A model generated the notes under the pieces. That model had not been told where the DNA came from and made no database searches. It was given only the letters and a program-made list of their open reading frames with translations. A DNA stretch of 64,000 nt, taken from Catellatospora sp. TT07R-123. GTDB taxonomy: Bacteria > Actinomycetota > Actinomycetes > Mycobacteriales > Micromonosporaceae. The position numbers and the translations under genes are program-made. Position 1 is the first letter of the stretch. Each line of letters opens with the position of its first letter. Location: positions 1,674,001 to 1,738,000 of the forward strand of contig NZ_BNEM01000001.1 in assembly GCF_018327705.1 (NCBI RefSeq), read 5' to 3'. Below are positions 8,098-17,804 of the stretch, piece by piece.

Positions 8098-9129
8098 ATG
8101 ACGTCGGAGGCCACCCCCCAGCTGTCCGCCGCGCAGCAGCGCCGCTGGGACGAACTGCTCGCCGTGCTCGTCGACGCGGTCGGCCCCGGTCCGCGCGCGG
8201 TCGTGGTCGACGGCGGCGGGCACAGCGCCTGGTTCGCCGACCGGCTCGGCGCCGCGCTGCACGGCGCCGGCCGCGACTGCGCCCGGCTCACCGACGCCGC
8301 CCCGCACCACGACGAGGACGCCTGGTACGCGCTGCGCGGGCCGCACACGGTCGCGCTCGCCGACGGGCCCCGGTGGCGGGCCGCCGCCCCGGCCGGGCGC
8401 TGGGACGTGCTGATCTGGCTGCGTACCCCGGGACCGCGCGCCGAGCACCCGCACGACGCCCACGTCGTCGTCGACCTGCACGATCCGGGCTGGCCGGTGC
8501 TGCGCCACCTCGACGACGCGCTGGCCGACCGCGAGCGGTGGTACCTGCCGGAGACCCGGGCGTTCTTCGCGGTGCGGGCCGCCACCTGGGACACCAGGTT
8601 CGGCGACGACGCCCCGGCGTACGCACTGGCCGTGGCCGAGCTGGGCCCGGCACCCGGTTCGGTGGTCGCCGACATCGGCTGCGGCAGCGGCCGCGCGCTG
8701 CCGCCGCTGCGCGCGGCGGTCGGACCGGACGGGACCGTGCTCGGCCTCGACGTCACCGAGCAGATGCTCGACGCCGCGCGCGGGCTGGGCCGGGCCGGGT
8801 ACGCGCACCTGCTGCTGGCCGACGCGCGGCGGCTGCCCCTGCGCGACGGCGGCCTCGACGCGATCTTCGCGGCGGGGCTGGTCAACCACCTGCCCGACAC
8901 CCGGGCAGGCCTGGCCGAACTGGCCCGGGTCACCCGCCCCGGCGGGCGCCTGGCCCTGTTCCATCCATCGGGGCGGGCCGCCCTCGCCGCCCGGCACGGC
9001 CGCGCGCTGCGGCCCGACGAACCGCTGGCCGAAGGCCCGCTGCGCACCCACCTGCACGACGGCGGCTGGACCCTGGACGCCTACGACGACGCCGACCACC
9101 GCTTCCTGGCCCTGGCCACCCGCGACTAG
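8098..9129 (+). CDS. Degenerate kinase-like domain fused to class I methyltransferase
   Basis: About 343 residues. The C-terminal half is a class I SAM-dependent methyltransferase: VVADIGCGSGRALPPL (motif I), LGLDVTEQML (motif II), then DAIFAAGLVNHL and a PGGRLALF strand. The N-terminal 165 residues resemble a uridine-kinase-type P-loop protein (VVVDGGGHSAWFADRL at the P-loop position; a VVVDLHDPGWPVLR strand near its end), but GK[ST] is missing, so ATP binding is probably lost. I chose ATG 8098; an ATG at 8062 is in frame, and both have weak ribosome sites. It lies inside the molybdenum locus, but a role in cofactor synthesis is only inference. Confidence 0.75.
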   Translation: MTSEATPQLSAAQQRRWDELLAVLVDAVGPGPRAVVVDGGGHSAWFADRLGAALHGAGRDCARLTDAAPHHDEDAWYALRGPHTVALADGPRWRAAAPAGRWDVLIWLRTPGPRAEHPHDAHVVVDLHDPGWPVLRHLDDALADRERWYLPETRAFFAVRAATWDTRFGDDAPAYALAVAELGPAPGSVVADIGCGSGRALPPLRAAVGPDGTVLGLDVTEQMLDAARGLGRAGYAHLLLADARRLPLRDGGLDAIFAAGLVNHLPDTRAGLAELARVTRPGGRLALFHPSGRAALAARHGRALRPDEPLAEGPLRTHLHDGGWTLDAYDDADHRFLALATRD

Positions 9130-9286
9130 CGCGCCGCTTCCAGCCCGCCATGCCAGCGCCCCGGCCCGCCAGCGCCCCGGCACGCTACGGCTCGCCCGGT
9201 GCGCTGCGGTTGATGATCGGCGTTTGCGGGCAAAGTCCTCGCTGGCAGGCCACCTTCTGACCGGAAACGACGATCACCTCCACCCC

Positions 9287-9320
9287 GCGCCGCGATGGCG
9301 CGGGCGCCGCGATGGCGCGG
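9287..9320. repeat. Tandem 17-bp repeat (two copies), hairpin-forming
   Basis: GCGCCGCGATGGCGCGG occurs twice in tandem. Each copy contains a GCGCC/GGCGC inverted repeat around a 5-nt loop. It lies just downstream of the nitrate reductase stop on the minus strand, where a terminator would be expected. Confidence 0.6.
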
Positions 9321-9326
9321 CGGCCG

Positions 9327-12300
9327 TCAGTAGACGTCGCGGACGTAGCGCTTGTCGGCGGCGAGTTGTTTGACGTAGACGGCGGCGGCGTCGGGGGCGA
9401 GGTCGCCGTGGGCGGTGGCGATGTCGCGCAGCGCCTGGTCGACGTCCTTGGCCATGCGGCGGGCGTCGCCGCAGACGTACAAGTGGGCGCCGTCCTGCAG
9501 CCACGACCAGAGCTGGGCGCCGTGCTCGCGCATGCGGTCCTGGACGTACACCTTGTGGCGCTGGTCGCGCGAGAACGCCAGGTCCAGCCGGGTCAGCACC
9601 TTGTCGTCGCGCAGTTCGCGCAGCTCGTCGGCGTAGTAGAAGTCGGTGGCGCGGCGCTGCTCGCCGAAGAACAGCCAGTTCGCGCCGTTGGCGGCCAGTG
9701 CCCGCCGCTCCTGCAGGAACCCCACGAACGGGGCGACGCCGGTGCCCGGCCCCACCATGATCATGGGGACGTCGGGGTCGGCCGGAGGCCGGAAATGCGG
9801 CGAGCGCTGCACGAACACCGGCACCTGGAGGCTGTCGTCGCCGTCGGCCAGGAACGTGGACGCCACGCCCTTTCGGGCCCGGCCGTCGCGGTTGGCGTAG
9901 CGCACCACCGACACGGTCAGGCTGACCCGGTGCGGATGGACCAGCGGCGTGGAGGAGATGGAGTACAGCCGGGGCTGGAGGCGCTTGAGCGCCCCGGCCC
10001 ACTCCTGCGCCCCGGCGCGCACCCGGTGCTCGGCGACCACGTCGACGGCCTGCCGGTCCCAGGTCCACTTGGCCAGCTCGCCGGTGTTGTCGGCCCGCAG
10101 CAGCGAGCGCAGGTGCTGGTCGTGGGTGCGGTCGGCGACGAACCGCAGGAAGTCGGGGCCGATCTTGGCGATCTCCAGGTGCAGCCGCAGCGCGTCGGTG
10201 AACGGCACCGTGCCGACCCCGGCCACCTCGACCGGCTCGTACGGGTCGGCCCCGGTCGCCTCCAGCCACTCGGCGACCAGGTCGCCGCAGTTGACCGGCC
10301 ACACGCCGAGCGCGTCGCCGGCGCTGTAGGCCAGCTCGCCGCCGCTGGTGTCGAAGGTGAACTGGCGCACCTCCTTGCCCGAGCCGGGCAGGCTGAGCAG
10401 CCGGTTGCCGACCAGCCCCGCGGCCAGCGGCGCCTCGCGGGTGGGCCCGGCGGCCGCGCCGGTCGCGGTGCGCGCCCCGCCCGCCGGGGCCGAGGCCAGC
10501 GCGGTGACGACCCGGTCGAGCCAGCCCGTGGCGGTCGGGGTGTAGTCGGGCTCGCAGTCGGCGCGGTCGGTCAGCCGCAGCGCGCCCAGCTCGCCGAGGC
10601 GGGCGTCGAGGCGGCGGCCGTGGCCGCAGAAGTCGGCGTACATCGAGTCGCCGAAGGCCAGCACGGCGAAGCGGCGCCCCGCGAGGCTGGGCGCGCCGGG
10701 GTCGCGCAGCGCCTGCCAGAACGCGTCGCCGTTGTCGGGGGCGTCGCCGTCGCCGAAGGTGCTGGTCACCACGAGCAGGTCGGTCGGCCCGGCGAGGATG
10801 TCGGCCAGCGGGTCGGCCATGCTGCGTACGGTCGGCTGCCAGCCGTCCTGGGCCAGCCGGGTGCTGATCACCTCGGCGAAACCCTCGGCGTTGCCGGTCT
10901 GCGACGCCCACAGGATCTGGATCCGGCGCCCCTGGGCCACCGGCCCCGCGCTCAGGTCCCGGCTGTACGTGCCCGCGAGCATCCCGTTGAGCCACAGCGC
11001 CCGCCGCGCGTCGATCGGCGCCGCCGGGGGCAGCACCGGCACGCCCTCACGCGGCGAGGTGGCCAGCGCGGTGAAGAACCCGGACAGGTAGTGCCGCTCG
11101 TCCTCGGTGAACACCGGGATGGCGTCGTCGAGGCCGAGCAGGCGCCGCAGGTCGTCGGCGCCCAGTGACAGCGCGGCGCTCAGCGGCAGCGCGGCGGGCA
11201 GCACCTCGATGGCGGCGACAGGCGGCGCGGCGGCGACGCGGGTCAGCGCGACGGCGCAGTATTTCAGCTCCGGTTGCAGCGACACCGGGTCGACGGCGTC
11301 GCTGGTCACCGCGTTGACGGCGATCCCGTCGCCGAACAGGTCGCCCCAGTGGAACGGGGCGAAGCAGGTGCCGGGCAGCACCCGGTCGGTGACGACGGCG
11401 GGCAGCACCGCCTCGCCCCGGCGCGACGACACCCGCACCGAGTCGCCCGCGGCCAGCCCGAGGGCGGCCGCGTCGGCCGGGTTGACCTCGACGAACGGGC
11501 CGGGGTTGAGCCTGTTCAGCTTGTCGACCTTGCCGGTCTTGGTCAGCGTGTGCCACTGGTGCTGCACCCGGCCGGTGTTCAGCACGTACGGGTGGTCGTC
11601 GTCGGGCAGCTCGGCCGGGGCCAGGTGCGGCCGGGGCCAGAACACGGCGCGGCCGGAGGCGGTCGCGAACGCCAGCCGGGGGCGGGTGCCGTCGGCGTGC
11701 TCGACCAGGTGGCGGCTGACCCCGTCGTTGAGGTAGCGGACCGGGTTGCGGTCAGGCCCGTCGGGGTCGGCGGCGGGCCACTGCACCGGGCCTTCGGCGA
11801 GCCGGGCGTACGTGACCCCGCGCAGGTCGTAGCCGGTCTGCGGGTTGGCGAACGCCCGGAGCTCGGTGAAGACCTCCTCGGCGCTGCCGAAGTCGAAGCC
11901 GGGGTAGCCCATCGCGGTGGCGACCCGTGCGATGAGCAGCCAGTCGGGCACGGCGTCGCCGGGCGGGTCGGCGGCCTGCCGGGCCAGGGTCAGGTTGCGC
12001 TCCGAGTTGATCATCACGCCGTCGGCCTCGGCCCACATCGCGGCGGGCAGCAGCACGTCGGCGTACGCGTTGGTCTCGGTGGCGGCGAACGCGTCCTGCA
12101 CCACGACCAGCTCGGCGGCTTCCAGCCCGGCGATGACCGTGGCCCGGTTGCCGACCGACGCGACCGGGTTGGTGCAGATGATCCAGCACGCCTTGATCTG
12201 CCCGGCGGCCATCCGCTCGAACATGTCGACCGTGCCCTGGTTGACGTCGGTGCGCAGGGTGCCGGCGGGCAGCTGCCATACCCCCTCGACGAACTGGCGG

Positions 12301-13421
12301 TCCGCGGCCGACAGCACCGACCGCTGGCCCGGCAGGCCCGGGCCCATGTAGCCCATCTCGCGGCCGCCCATGGCGTTGGGCTGGCCGGTCAGCGAGAACG
12401 GGCCGCTGCCGAGCCTGCCGATCGCCCCGGTGGCCAGGTGCAGGTTGCACAGCGCGTTGGTGTTCCAGGTGCCGTGGGTGCTCTGGTTGAGGCCCATGGT
12501 CCAGCAGCTCATCCAGTCACCGGCCGCCCCGATCCAGGCCGCGGCCTGCCGCAGGTCGGCCTCGGCCAGCCCGGTGAGCTCGGCGACGGCCGCGGGCGGG
12601 TAGTCGGCCAGGAACGCGGCCATGGCGTCCCAGCCCTCGGTGTGCTCGGCGATGAACGCCCCGTCGACGTGCCCGGCCTCGGCCAGCAGGTGCAGCAGGC
12701 CGTTGAGCAGGGCGAGGTCGGTGCCGGGACGGATCTGGAGGAACAGGTCGGCCCGCTCGGCGGTGGCGGTGCGCCGCGGGTCGACGACGATCAGCTTCGC
12801 GCCCGCCTTGACCCGGTCCATCATGCGCAGGAACAGGATCGGGTGGCAGTCGGCCATGTTCGCGCCGATCACGAAGAACACGTCGGCGTGGTCGAAGTCC
12901 TGGTATGACCCCGGCGGCCCGTCCGAGCCCAGCGACAGCTTGTAGCCGCTGCCCGCGCTGGCCATGCACAGCCGCGAGTTCGACTCGATCTGGCTGGTGC
13001 CGAGGAACCCCTTGGCCAGCTTGTTCGACAGGTACTGCGCCTCCAGCGTCATCTGGCCGGAGACGTACAGGGCGACCGCGTCGGGTCCGTGCTCGTCGAC
13101 GATCTCGCGCAGCCGCCGCGCGACGTGGCCGACGGCGGTGTCCAGATCGGTCTCGACCGGCGGCGCACCCCGCTCGGTGCGCAGCCGGGCCGTCGCCAGG
13201 CGGCCGGGGGCCGCGAGCATGTCCGCGCTGGTGGCGCCCTTGGTGCAGAGGCGGCCCTGGTTGGCCGGGTGGGCGCGGTCACCGGCGGCCTTGCGCACGC
13301 GGCGCCGCCCGTCCGGGCCGACGGCGACGTCGAGCACCATCCCGCAGCCGACGCCGCAGTACGAGCACACCGTTCTGACCTGGGAACCGTCACCGAGGTC
13401 AGCCGACGCCGCCACACCCAC
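9327..13421 (-). CDS. Assimilatory nitrate reductase fused to diflavin (sulfite-reductase-alpha-like) reductase
   Basis: A single 1364-residue chain. The N terminus has a CSYCGVGCG [4Fe-4S] motif. Residues about 60-560 are a molybdopterin oxidoreductase domain ([25 protein letters not shown]), and about 600-720 the cofactor-binding cap ([18 protein letters not shown]). A linker leads to a flavodoxin domain ([27 protein letters not shown]) and a CYPOR/ferredoxin-NADP reductase module ([36 protein letters not shown]; final DVY). The chain should pass electrons NADPH-FAD-FMN-[4Fe-4S]-Mo to reduce nitrate to nitrite in the cytoplasm. GTG 13421 lies just before a [16 protein letters not shown] leader. 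No nitrite reductase gene lies in the window. The adjacent mod genes supply the metal. Confidence 0.92.
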   Translation of the reverse strand: MGVAASADLGDGSQVRTVCSYCGVGCGMVLDVAVGPDGRRRVRKAAGDRAHPANQGRLCTKGATSADMLAAPGRLATARLRTERGAPPVETDLDTAVGHVARRLREIVDEHGPDAVALYVSGQMTLEAQYLSNKLAKGFLGTSQIESNSRLCMASAGSGYKLSLGSDGPPGSYQDFDHADVFFVIGANMADCHPILFLRMMDRVKAGAKLIVVDPRRTATAERADLFLQIRPGTDLALLNGLLHLLAEAGHVDGAFIAEHTEGWDAMAAFLADYPPAAVAELTGLAEADLRQAAAWIGAAGDWMSCWTMGLNQSTHGTWNTNALCNLHLATGAIGRLGSGPFSLTGQPNAMGGREMGYMGPGLPGQRSVLSAADRQFVEGVWQLPAGTLRTDVNQGTVDMFERMAAGQIKACWIICTNPVASVGNRATVIAGLEAAELVVVQDAFAATETNAYADVLLPAAMWAEADGVMINSERNLTLARQAADPPGDAVPDWLLIARVATAMGYPGFDFGSAEEVFTELRAFANPQTGYDLRGVTYARLAEGPVQWPAADPDGPDRNPVRYLNDGVSRHLVEHADGTRPRLAFATASGRAVFWPRPHLAPAELPDDDHPYVLNTGRVQHQWHTLTKTGKVDKLNRLNPGPFVEVNPADAAALGLAAGDSVRVSSRRGEAVLPAVVTDRVLPGTCFAPFHWGDLFGDGIAVNAVTSDAVDPVSLQPELKYCAVALTRVAAAPPVAAIEVLPAALPLSAALSLGADDLRRLLGLDDAIPVFTEDERHYLSGFFTALATSPREGVPVLPPAAPIDARRALWLNGMLAGTYSRDLSAGPVAQGRRIQILWASQTGNAEGFAEVISTRLAQDGWQPTVRSMADPLADILAGPTDLLVVTSTFGDGDAPDNGDAFWQALRDPGAPSLAGRRFAVLAFGDSMYADFCGHGRRLDARLGELGALRLTDRADCEPDYTPTATGWLDRVVTALASAPAGGARTATGAAAGPTREAPLAAGLVGNRLLSLPGSGKEVRQFTFDTSGGELAYSAGDALGVWPVNCGDLVAEWLEATGADPYEPVEVAGVGTVPFTDALRLHLEIAKIGPDFLRFVADRTHDQHLRSLLRADNTGELAKWTWDRQAVDVVAEHRVRAGAQEWAGALKRLQPRLYSISSTPLVHPHRVSLTVSVVRYANRDGRARKGVASTFLADGDDSLQVPVFVQRSPHFRPPADPDVPMIMVGPGTGVAPFVGFLQERRALAANGANWLFFGEQRRATDFYYADELRELRDDKVLTRLDLAFSRDQRHKVYVQDRMREHGAQLWSWLQDGAHLYVCGDARRMAKDVDQALRDIATAHGDLAPDAAAVYVKQLAADKRYVRDVY

Positions 13422-13679
13422 CCCTCTCCCGCAGCCGGCCCCACCGGCCGCGGTTTCCAGGGTAGGAACGATGCGTTACGCCGACGTCACACGATCAAGA
13501 GCGGCAGCGTTACCAGCGCCACACAACAACACCCCGATCACTGTGATGCCTCTGTTATGGACGGCCGACCCGACGTGAGACCGCCTCCGAACAGGAGCCT
13601 ATTTCATATCTCCTGTCCGTTTTTGCGGTCGACCCAGGCGACGCCCGCACCAGCTGCCCGTAGCCCGCCCGGCGGGCGG
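13422..13679. other. Intergenic region upstream of the nitrate reductase
   Basis: A 258-bp stretch with a lower GC patch at about 13480-13560 that probably holds the nitrate reductase promoter. I looked for GlnR half-sites and saw only isolated GTAAC-like matches, not a paired box. No gene is supported here. Confidence 0.4.
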
Positions 13680-13970
13680 TCAGGGCAGGCGCGAGTCCCG
13701 CTCCGGCCGTCCGACCGGTTCCCGGCCGCGCCGCGGCACCGACGGCCCGCCCACCGGCAGCCGGGGGGCCGGCCGTTCCGGGCTGCGCTGCGACGCTGCC
13801 GCCGCCTGACCCGCTCTCACCGCGCGATGCAGCTCGGCCAGCTGCCGCGAGAGCCGGACCAGTTCCTCCACCAGCTGACGGCCCCGGCTGCGTAATCCGG
13901 TGACCTCGTCGATGAGGCCACCGTCCGCCGTGGGGGGCGCGTCGCCGTGCGGTGGTGTCGCCCCGTCCAT
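13680..13970 (-). CDS. Small hypothetical protein with central coiled coil
   Basis: A 96-residue reading frame with ATG 13970 preceded by AAAGGGG. A central heptad-like helix (EVTGLRSRGRQLVEELVRLSRQLAELHRAV) is flanked by Pro/Arg-rich low-complexity ends. No family is recognised. The helix and ribosome site favour a real gene, but it could be chance in such GC-rich DNA; a longer overlapping frame in another register has no comparable structure. Confidence 0.45.
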   Translation of the reverse strand: MDGATPPHGDAPPTADGGLIDEVTGLRSRGRQLVEELVRLSRQLAELHRAVRAGQAAAASQRSPERPAPRLPVGGPSVPRRGREPVGRPERDSRLP

Positions 13971-14200
13971 GGTGAGCCCCTTTCCGTACGCCGCGCGGTT
14001 TACCCCCGCCCTCCCGGCGATAAACCCGAATTATCGCCGTACTTGCCCCGTCGCTGTCCGTATCGCACCTCCGGGCGCACACCGACCACCCCCGCGCGGA
14101 GCAGACGCGCGCGGGCGATGTATCTCCGCCTGCGGCGACGCGGCGTGGTCTTGTCCACCGATGTGGATGTCGGTGATACTGCTGGGGCTACTGGGGTGAC

Positions 14201-14289
14201 CGGGTAGGCGTTTGCGGTCGGGCCGCGCAGCATCGCTGCGGCTCGTGGGGCGCTTTCCACCCCAGCGGTGGTTCGCACCCGCCTACCCG
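14201..14289 (+). promoter_or_regulatory. Structured 5' leader upstream of the GH43 gene
   Basis: CGGGTAGGC at 14201-14209 is complementary to GCCTACCCG at 14281-14289, closing an 89-nt domain that ends five bases before the AAGGAAG ribosome site. Inside are a GCAGC/GCTGC hairpin near 14227-14239 and competing GTGGGG/CCACCCC and CCACC/GGTGG pairings at 14246-14270. The arrangement looks like a cis-regulatory RNA, but I match it to no known riboswitch consensus. Confidence 0.5.
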
Positions 14290-14305
14290 CAAAAGGAAGT
14301 GCCCC

Positions 14306-16078
14306 GTGAGAGGTTCGCCTCGTCGTATCACCCTGCTCAGCGTGCCGCTGCTCGTCGCGGCGCTGCTGCTCGTGCCGCAGCCCGCCTCGGCCGCCGTCAG
14401 CTTCAGCAGCACCGCCGTCAACTCCAACGGCGGCAACTGCGCGGACCTGCCGAACAGCAGCGCCACCAACGGCATCCAGCTGGTGCAGTACGGCTGCAAC
14501 TCCGGCACCAACCAGAGCTTCACGTTCAACCCGGTGTCGGGCACGAGTGACACCTACACCGTCGCGACGATGACCGCCGGCAAGTGCGTCGACGTCAACG
14601 GCGCGTCGACCGCCGACAACGCCACGATCATCCAGTGGACCTGCCACTCCGGCACCAACCAGCAGTGGCGTCTGGTGCCGGTGACCGTCAGCGGCACCGA
14701 CAAGACGTTCAACCTGGTGTCGGTCAGCTCCGGCAAGTGCGTCGTGCCCGCCGGCGGCGTGGCCACCGCCAACACCGGCCTGGTCCAGCTGCCGTGCAGC
14801 ACCGCGTCCAGCCGGGTGTGGCGCCTGCCGAGCTTCACCTCCAGCAGCAGCTCGGTGACGGTAACCAACCCGGGCAGCCGGTCGAACACGGTCAACACCG
14901 CGGCCAGCCTGACCCTGGCCGCCAGCGGCGGCACCGGCACGTACACCTGGTCGGCGACGGGCCTGCCCGCGGGGCTGACCCTCAACACCTCGACCGGGGT
15001 GATCAGCGGCACCCCGTCCACGGTCAGCACGTACACCGTGACGGTGACCGCGACCAGCGGCGGTGTCAGCGGCTCGGCCACGTTCAGCTGGGCGATCACG
15101 TCCGGCGGCGGCACCGGGAACACGTACACCAACCCGATCAAGGCGCAGGGCCCGGACCCGTGGCTGACGTACTACAACGGCTACTACTACCTGGCCACCA
15201 CCACCTGGAACCGCACCATCACCATGCGCAAGGCGACCACCATGCGCGGGCTGGCCAGCGCCACCGACCAGGTCATCTTCAACCTGGTCAACCCCAACGG
15301 CGCGGGCACCATGTGGGCACCGGAGTTCCACCTGCTCAGCGGTCCGAACGGGCAGCGCTGGTACTTCTACTACACCGCCGGGCGCGAGCCGTACGACCTG
15401 GGCACCCAGCGCATCCACGTGCTGGAGAGCGCCGGGCTGGACCCGATGGGCCCGTACACGTTCAAGGCCGACCTGCTCGACCCGACCTCGGACAACACCT
15501 GGGAGCTCGACCCGGGCATCCTGCAGCTCAACGGCAACCTGTACCTGCTGGGCACGTTCTACAACGGCTCGCAGCCGATGTTCATCCGCCCGCTGAGCAA
15601 CCCGTGGACGGCCAGCGGCACCCGCCGCACCCTCACGACGCCCACGCTCAGCTGGGAGACCGTCGGCGGCGCGGTGGCCGAGGGCGGTGAGGTCCTGCAG
15701 CACGGCGGCAAGACCTTCATCATCTACTCGACCAGCCACTGCTCCACCCCGGACTACAAGCTCGGCATGCTGACGTACAACGGCACCGGCGACCCGCTGC
15801 TGTCCTCGTCCTGGACGAAGTCGCCGAACCCGGTCTTCCAGCGCTCCAACGCCAACAGCGTCTACGGGCCCGGCCACAACGGGTTCTTCAAGTCGCCCGA
15901 CGGCACCGAGGACTGGATCGTCTACCACGCCAACAGCTCGGTGAACGGCGGTTGCGACATGAACCGCTCGACCCGGGTCCAGAAGTTCACCTGGAACGCC
16001 GACGGCACGCCGAACTTCGGCACCCCCGTCGCGACCGGCGTCACCCTGACCGCGCCCTCGGGCGAACCCGCCTCCTGA
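14306..16078 (+). CDS. Secreted GH43-family glycosidase with ricin-type lectin and Ig-like domains
   Basis: A 590-residue exported enzyme. A signal peptide ends near ASAAV (about residue 30), then a ricin-B-like beta-trefoil (about 31-175, NQQWRLVPV repeats), a putative-Ig (He_PIG-like) domain (about 185-265, GLPAGLTLNTSTGVISGTPS), and a five-bladed GH43 propeller (about 275-590). The GH43 acids are visible: base D284 (GPDPW), pKa modulator D402 (ELDPGI) and acid E459 (AEGGE). The family includes arabinofuranosidases, arabinanases and xylosidases; the GH127 neighbour favours an arabinose-containing polymer (inference). GTG 14306 follows AAGGAAG. Confidence 0.88.
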   Translation: MRGSPRRITLLSVPLLVAALLLVPQPASAAVSFSSTAVNSNGGNCADLPNSSATNGIQLVQYGCNSGTNQSFTFNPVSGTSDTYTVATMTAGKCVDVNGASTADNATIIQWTCHSGTNQQWRLVPVTVSGTDKTFNLVSVSSGKCVVPAGGVATANTGLVQLPCSTASSRVWRLPSFTSSSSSVTVTNPGSRSNTVNTAASLTLAASGGTGTYTWSATGLPAGLTLNTSTGVISGTPSTVSTYTVTVTATSGGVSGSATFSWAITSGGGTGNTYTNPIKAQGPDPWLTYYNGYYYLATTTWNRTITMRKATTMRGLASATDQVIFNLVNPNGAGTMWAPEFHLLSGPNGQRWYFYYTAGREPYDLGTQRIHVLESAGLDPMGPYTFKADLLDPTSDNTWELDPGILQLNGNLYLLGTFYNGSQPMFIRPLSNPWTASGTRRTLTTPTLSWETVGGAVAEGGEVLQHGGKTFIIYSTSHCSTPDYKLGMLTYNGTGDPLLSSSWTKSPNPVFQRSNANSVYGPGHNGFFKSPDGTEDWIVYHANSSVNGGCDMNRSTRVQKFTWNADGTPNFGTPVATGVTLTAPSGEPAS

Positions 16079-16083
16079 CCGTC

Positions 16084-16116
16084 GACCGGTGCCGCGGCGT
16101 CGTCGCGGCACCGGTC
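16084..16116 (+). terminator. Hairpin terminator after the GH43 gene
   Basis: Perfect 13-bp arms (GACCGGTGCCGCG and its complement) around a 7-nt loop, six bases after the GH43 stop. No U-tract follows, as is common in actinobacteria. Confidence 0.75.
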
Positions 16117-16173
16117 CACGCTGCTGTGCCGGGTACACAGCGGACCCCCATACCCCCATGGGAAGGACCCGCA

Positions 16174-17532
16174 ATGAACCTGCACCTGCCTGGCGGCCGC
16201 GTCGTGGCCGCCGCGGCCGCACTCCTGCTCCTGTCTTTCGTCCTGCCCGCCTCCACCGCACAGGCCCGGCCCGCCGCCGACGCCTGCGCCGGGATGCAGC
16301 GGGTCGTCACCACCCACCACGTCGTGTGCACGCACGGGCCCGACGCCGCGCCCCTCGGCCTCGACGTGAAACGTGAGATCAAGCCCCTGGCCGCCGCCGT
16401 CGCCGCCGGTGCCCTGCCCGTGTGCGAGGGCGACGGCACGTCCGGCAAACGCGTCGAGGTGCTGTACGTGCACGGCAGCACCAGCCGCTACGCGCAGTAC
16501 CTGGAGACGTTCCGGACGCTGGCCGAGGGGGTCGACAACATCTTCAACGCCAGCGCGGCCGAGACCGGCGGGACCCGGCACGTGCGCTACGTGACCGAGA
16601 ACGTCAACGGCGCCTGCCGGGCGGTCGTGCGCGACGTGCAGATCCCCGACGCGGCGCTCAACGCCAACGACTGGGCGCCGCTGCTCAACGCGGTCCAGGC
16701 GGCCGGCTACACCCGCACCGACCGCAAGTACCTCCAGTTCGTCGACGCGAACGTGTACTGCGGCATCGGCGGGTTCGCCGGGGACACCCGCAAGGGCGAC
16801 ACCAACCGCTCCAACGTCGGCCCCGAGTACGCCCGCGCCGACAACGGCTGCTGGACCGCCGGGGTCGCCGCGCACGAGCTCGGCCACACCCTCGGCGCGG
16901 TCAACAACAACGCCCCCAACGCCTCCGGCGCCGCGCACTGCATCGACGAGTACGACGTCATGTGCTACAAGGACTCCGACGGCGTGACCCTGGTCTACCG
17001 GTGCACCGACCGAGCCCACGACGACCGGCTCGACTGCAACCACGACGACTACTACCACACCAACCCGGCGGCGGGCAGCTACCTGGCCACGTACTACAAC
17101 GTCGCCGACAACCTGTTCCTCATCAAGTCCGGCACCACGCCGCCGCAGCCGACCACGTTCAAGCTCGTCAACGGCGCCTCGGGCACCTGCCTGGACGACC
17201 CGAACTCCAGCACCGCCAACGGGGTCCAGCTCGACCTGTCGACCTGCAACGGCGCCACCGGGCAGACGGTGACCCAGTCGGGCGCGGCGCTGCAGATCCT
17301 CGGCAAGTGCATCGACGCGTACGGCGCGGGCACCGCCAACGGCACGAGGATCATCCTGTGGAGTTGCAGCGCCGCCGCCAACCAGCAGTGGACGCTGCGC
17401 GCCGACGGCTCCATCGCCGGGGTGCAGAGCGGACGGTGCATCTCGCCGGTCAACGGCGGCACCGCGAACGGCACCCTGCTGGTGCTGTCCGACTGCAACG
17501 GCCAGCCGTACCAGCGCTGGACCCGGAGCTGA
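16174..17532 (+). CDS. Secreted zinc metalloprotease with C-terminal ricin-type lectin domain
   Basis: A 452-residue exported protein: signal peptide (VVAAAAALLLLSFVLPASTAQA), a metzincin-type catalytic domain and a C-terminal ricin-B beta-trefoil (about 325-452, QxW-type repeats ending YQRWTRS). Zinc binding is by HELGHTLGAVN, the HExxH plus downstream pattern, here with Asn at the third-ligand position (HExxHxLGxxN). A downstream DVMCYKD segment probably forms the Met-turn. ATG 16174 follows GGAAGGA. The same lectin module occurs on both neighbouring glycosidases, so the three may act on the same biomass. Proteolytic target unknown. Confidence 0.83.
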   Translation: MNLHLPGGRVVAAAAALLLLSFVLPASTAQARPAADACAGMQRVVTTHHVVCTHGPDAAPLGLDVKREIKPLAAAVAAGALPVCEGDGTSGKRVEVLYVHGSTSRYAQYLETFRTLAEGVDNIFNASAAETGGTRHVRYVTENVNGACRAVVRDVQIPDAALNANDWAPLLNAVQAAGYTRTDRKYLQFVDANVYCGIGGFAGDTRKGDTNRSNVGPEYARADNGCWTAGVAAHELGHTLGAVNNNAPNASGAAHCIDEYDVMCYKDSDGVTLVYRCTDRAHDDRLDCNHDDYYHTNPAAGSYLATYYNVADNLFLIKSGTTPPQPTTFKLVNGASGTCLDDPNSSTANGVQLDLSTCNGATGQTVTQSGAALQILGKCIDAYGAGTANGTRIILWSCSAAANQQWTLRADGSIAGVQSGRCISPVNGGTANGTLLVLSDCNGQPYQRWTRS

Positions 17533-17537
17533 CACGT

Positions 17538-17577
17538 GGTGCGCGCCCGGTCGAAAGCTTTCGACCGGGCGCGCACC
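17538..17577. terminator. Long perfect hairpin after the metalloprotease gene
   Basis: A 40-bp perfect palindrome (20-bp arms, GGTGCGCGCC...GGCGCGCACC, tip AAGCTT) begins five bases after the stop codon. It should terminate transcription and can work in both directions. Confidence 0.8.
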
Positions 17578-17710
17578 GCGTCCTATCACGCTAGAACAAT
17601 GACACAGTCAATCTGGCCTTAACATCGCAGCCATCTTGCCGAAAAGGTTTTCGGCAGCCATCGTGTCCTGTGGACGCCGGAACGGCCCTACCGCCCCGGC
17701 GACCCCGAGT

Positions 17711-17743
17711 GAGGGCCCCTCGTTACCCGGACGAGGGGCTCTC
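17711..17743 (-). terminator. Hairpin downstream of the GH127 gene
   Basis: Near-perfect 13-bp arms (17711-17723 and 17731-17743, GAGGGCCCCTCGT type) with a 7-nt loop, about 60 bp past the GH127 stop on the minus strand. A smaller GCCGAAAA/TTTTCGGC hairpin lies nearby at 17638-17655. Confidence 0.6.
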
Positions 17744-17804
17744 ACCGAGCCGACCACAGGTCGGCAACACCCAGTGTAGGGCGCCGGGCACGGCGAGTCG
17801 GCGT

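Noticed and set aside
6789-9047. A very long open frame covering modA plus upstream sequence
   Set aside because: Only the part after 7583 codes for a recognisable protein; the upstream part is opposite the methyltransferase gene and has Arg/Ser-rich shadow composition.
13555-14082. A 175-codon minus-strand frame overlapping the small coiled-coil gene
   Set aside because: Arg/Gly-rich, no ribosome site, and the shorter 13680-13970 frame has a better start and structure.
14201-14289. c-di-AMP (ydaO) or cobalamin riboswitch
   Set aside because: Conserved boxes of those classes are absent; kept as an unclassified leader.
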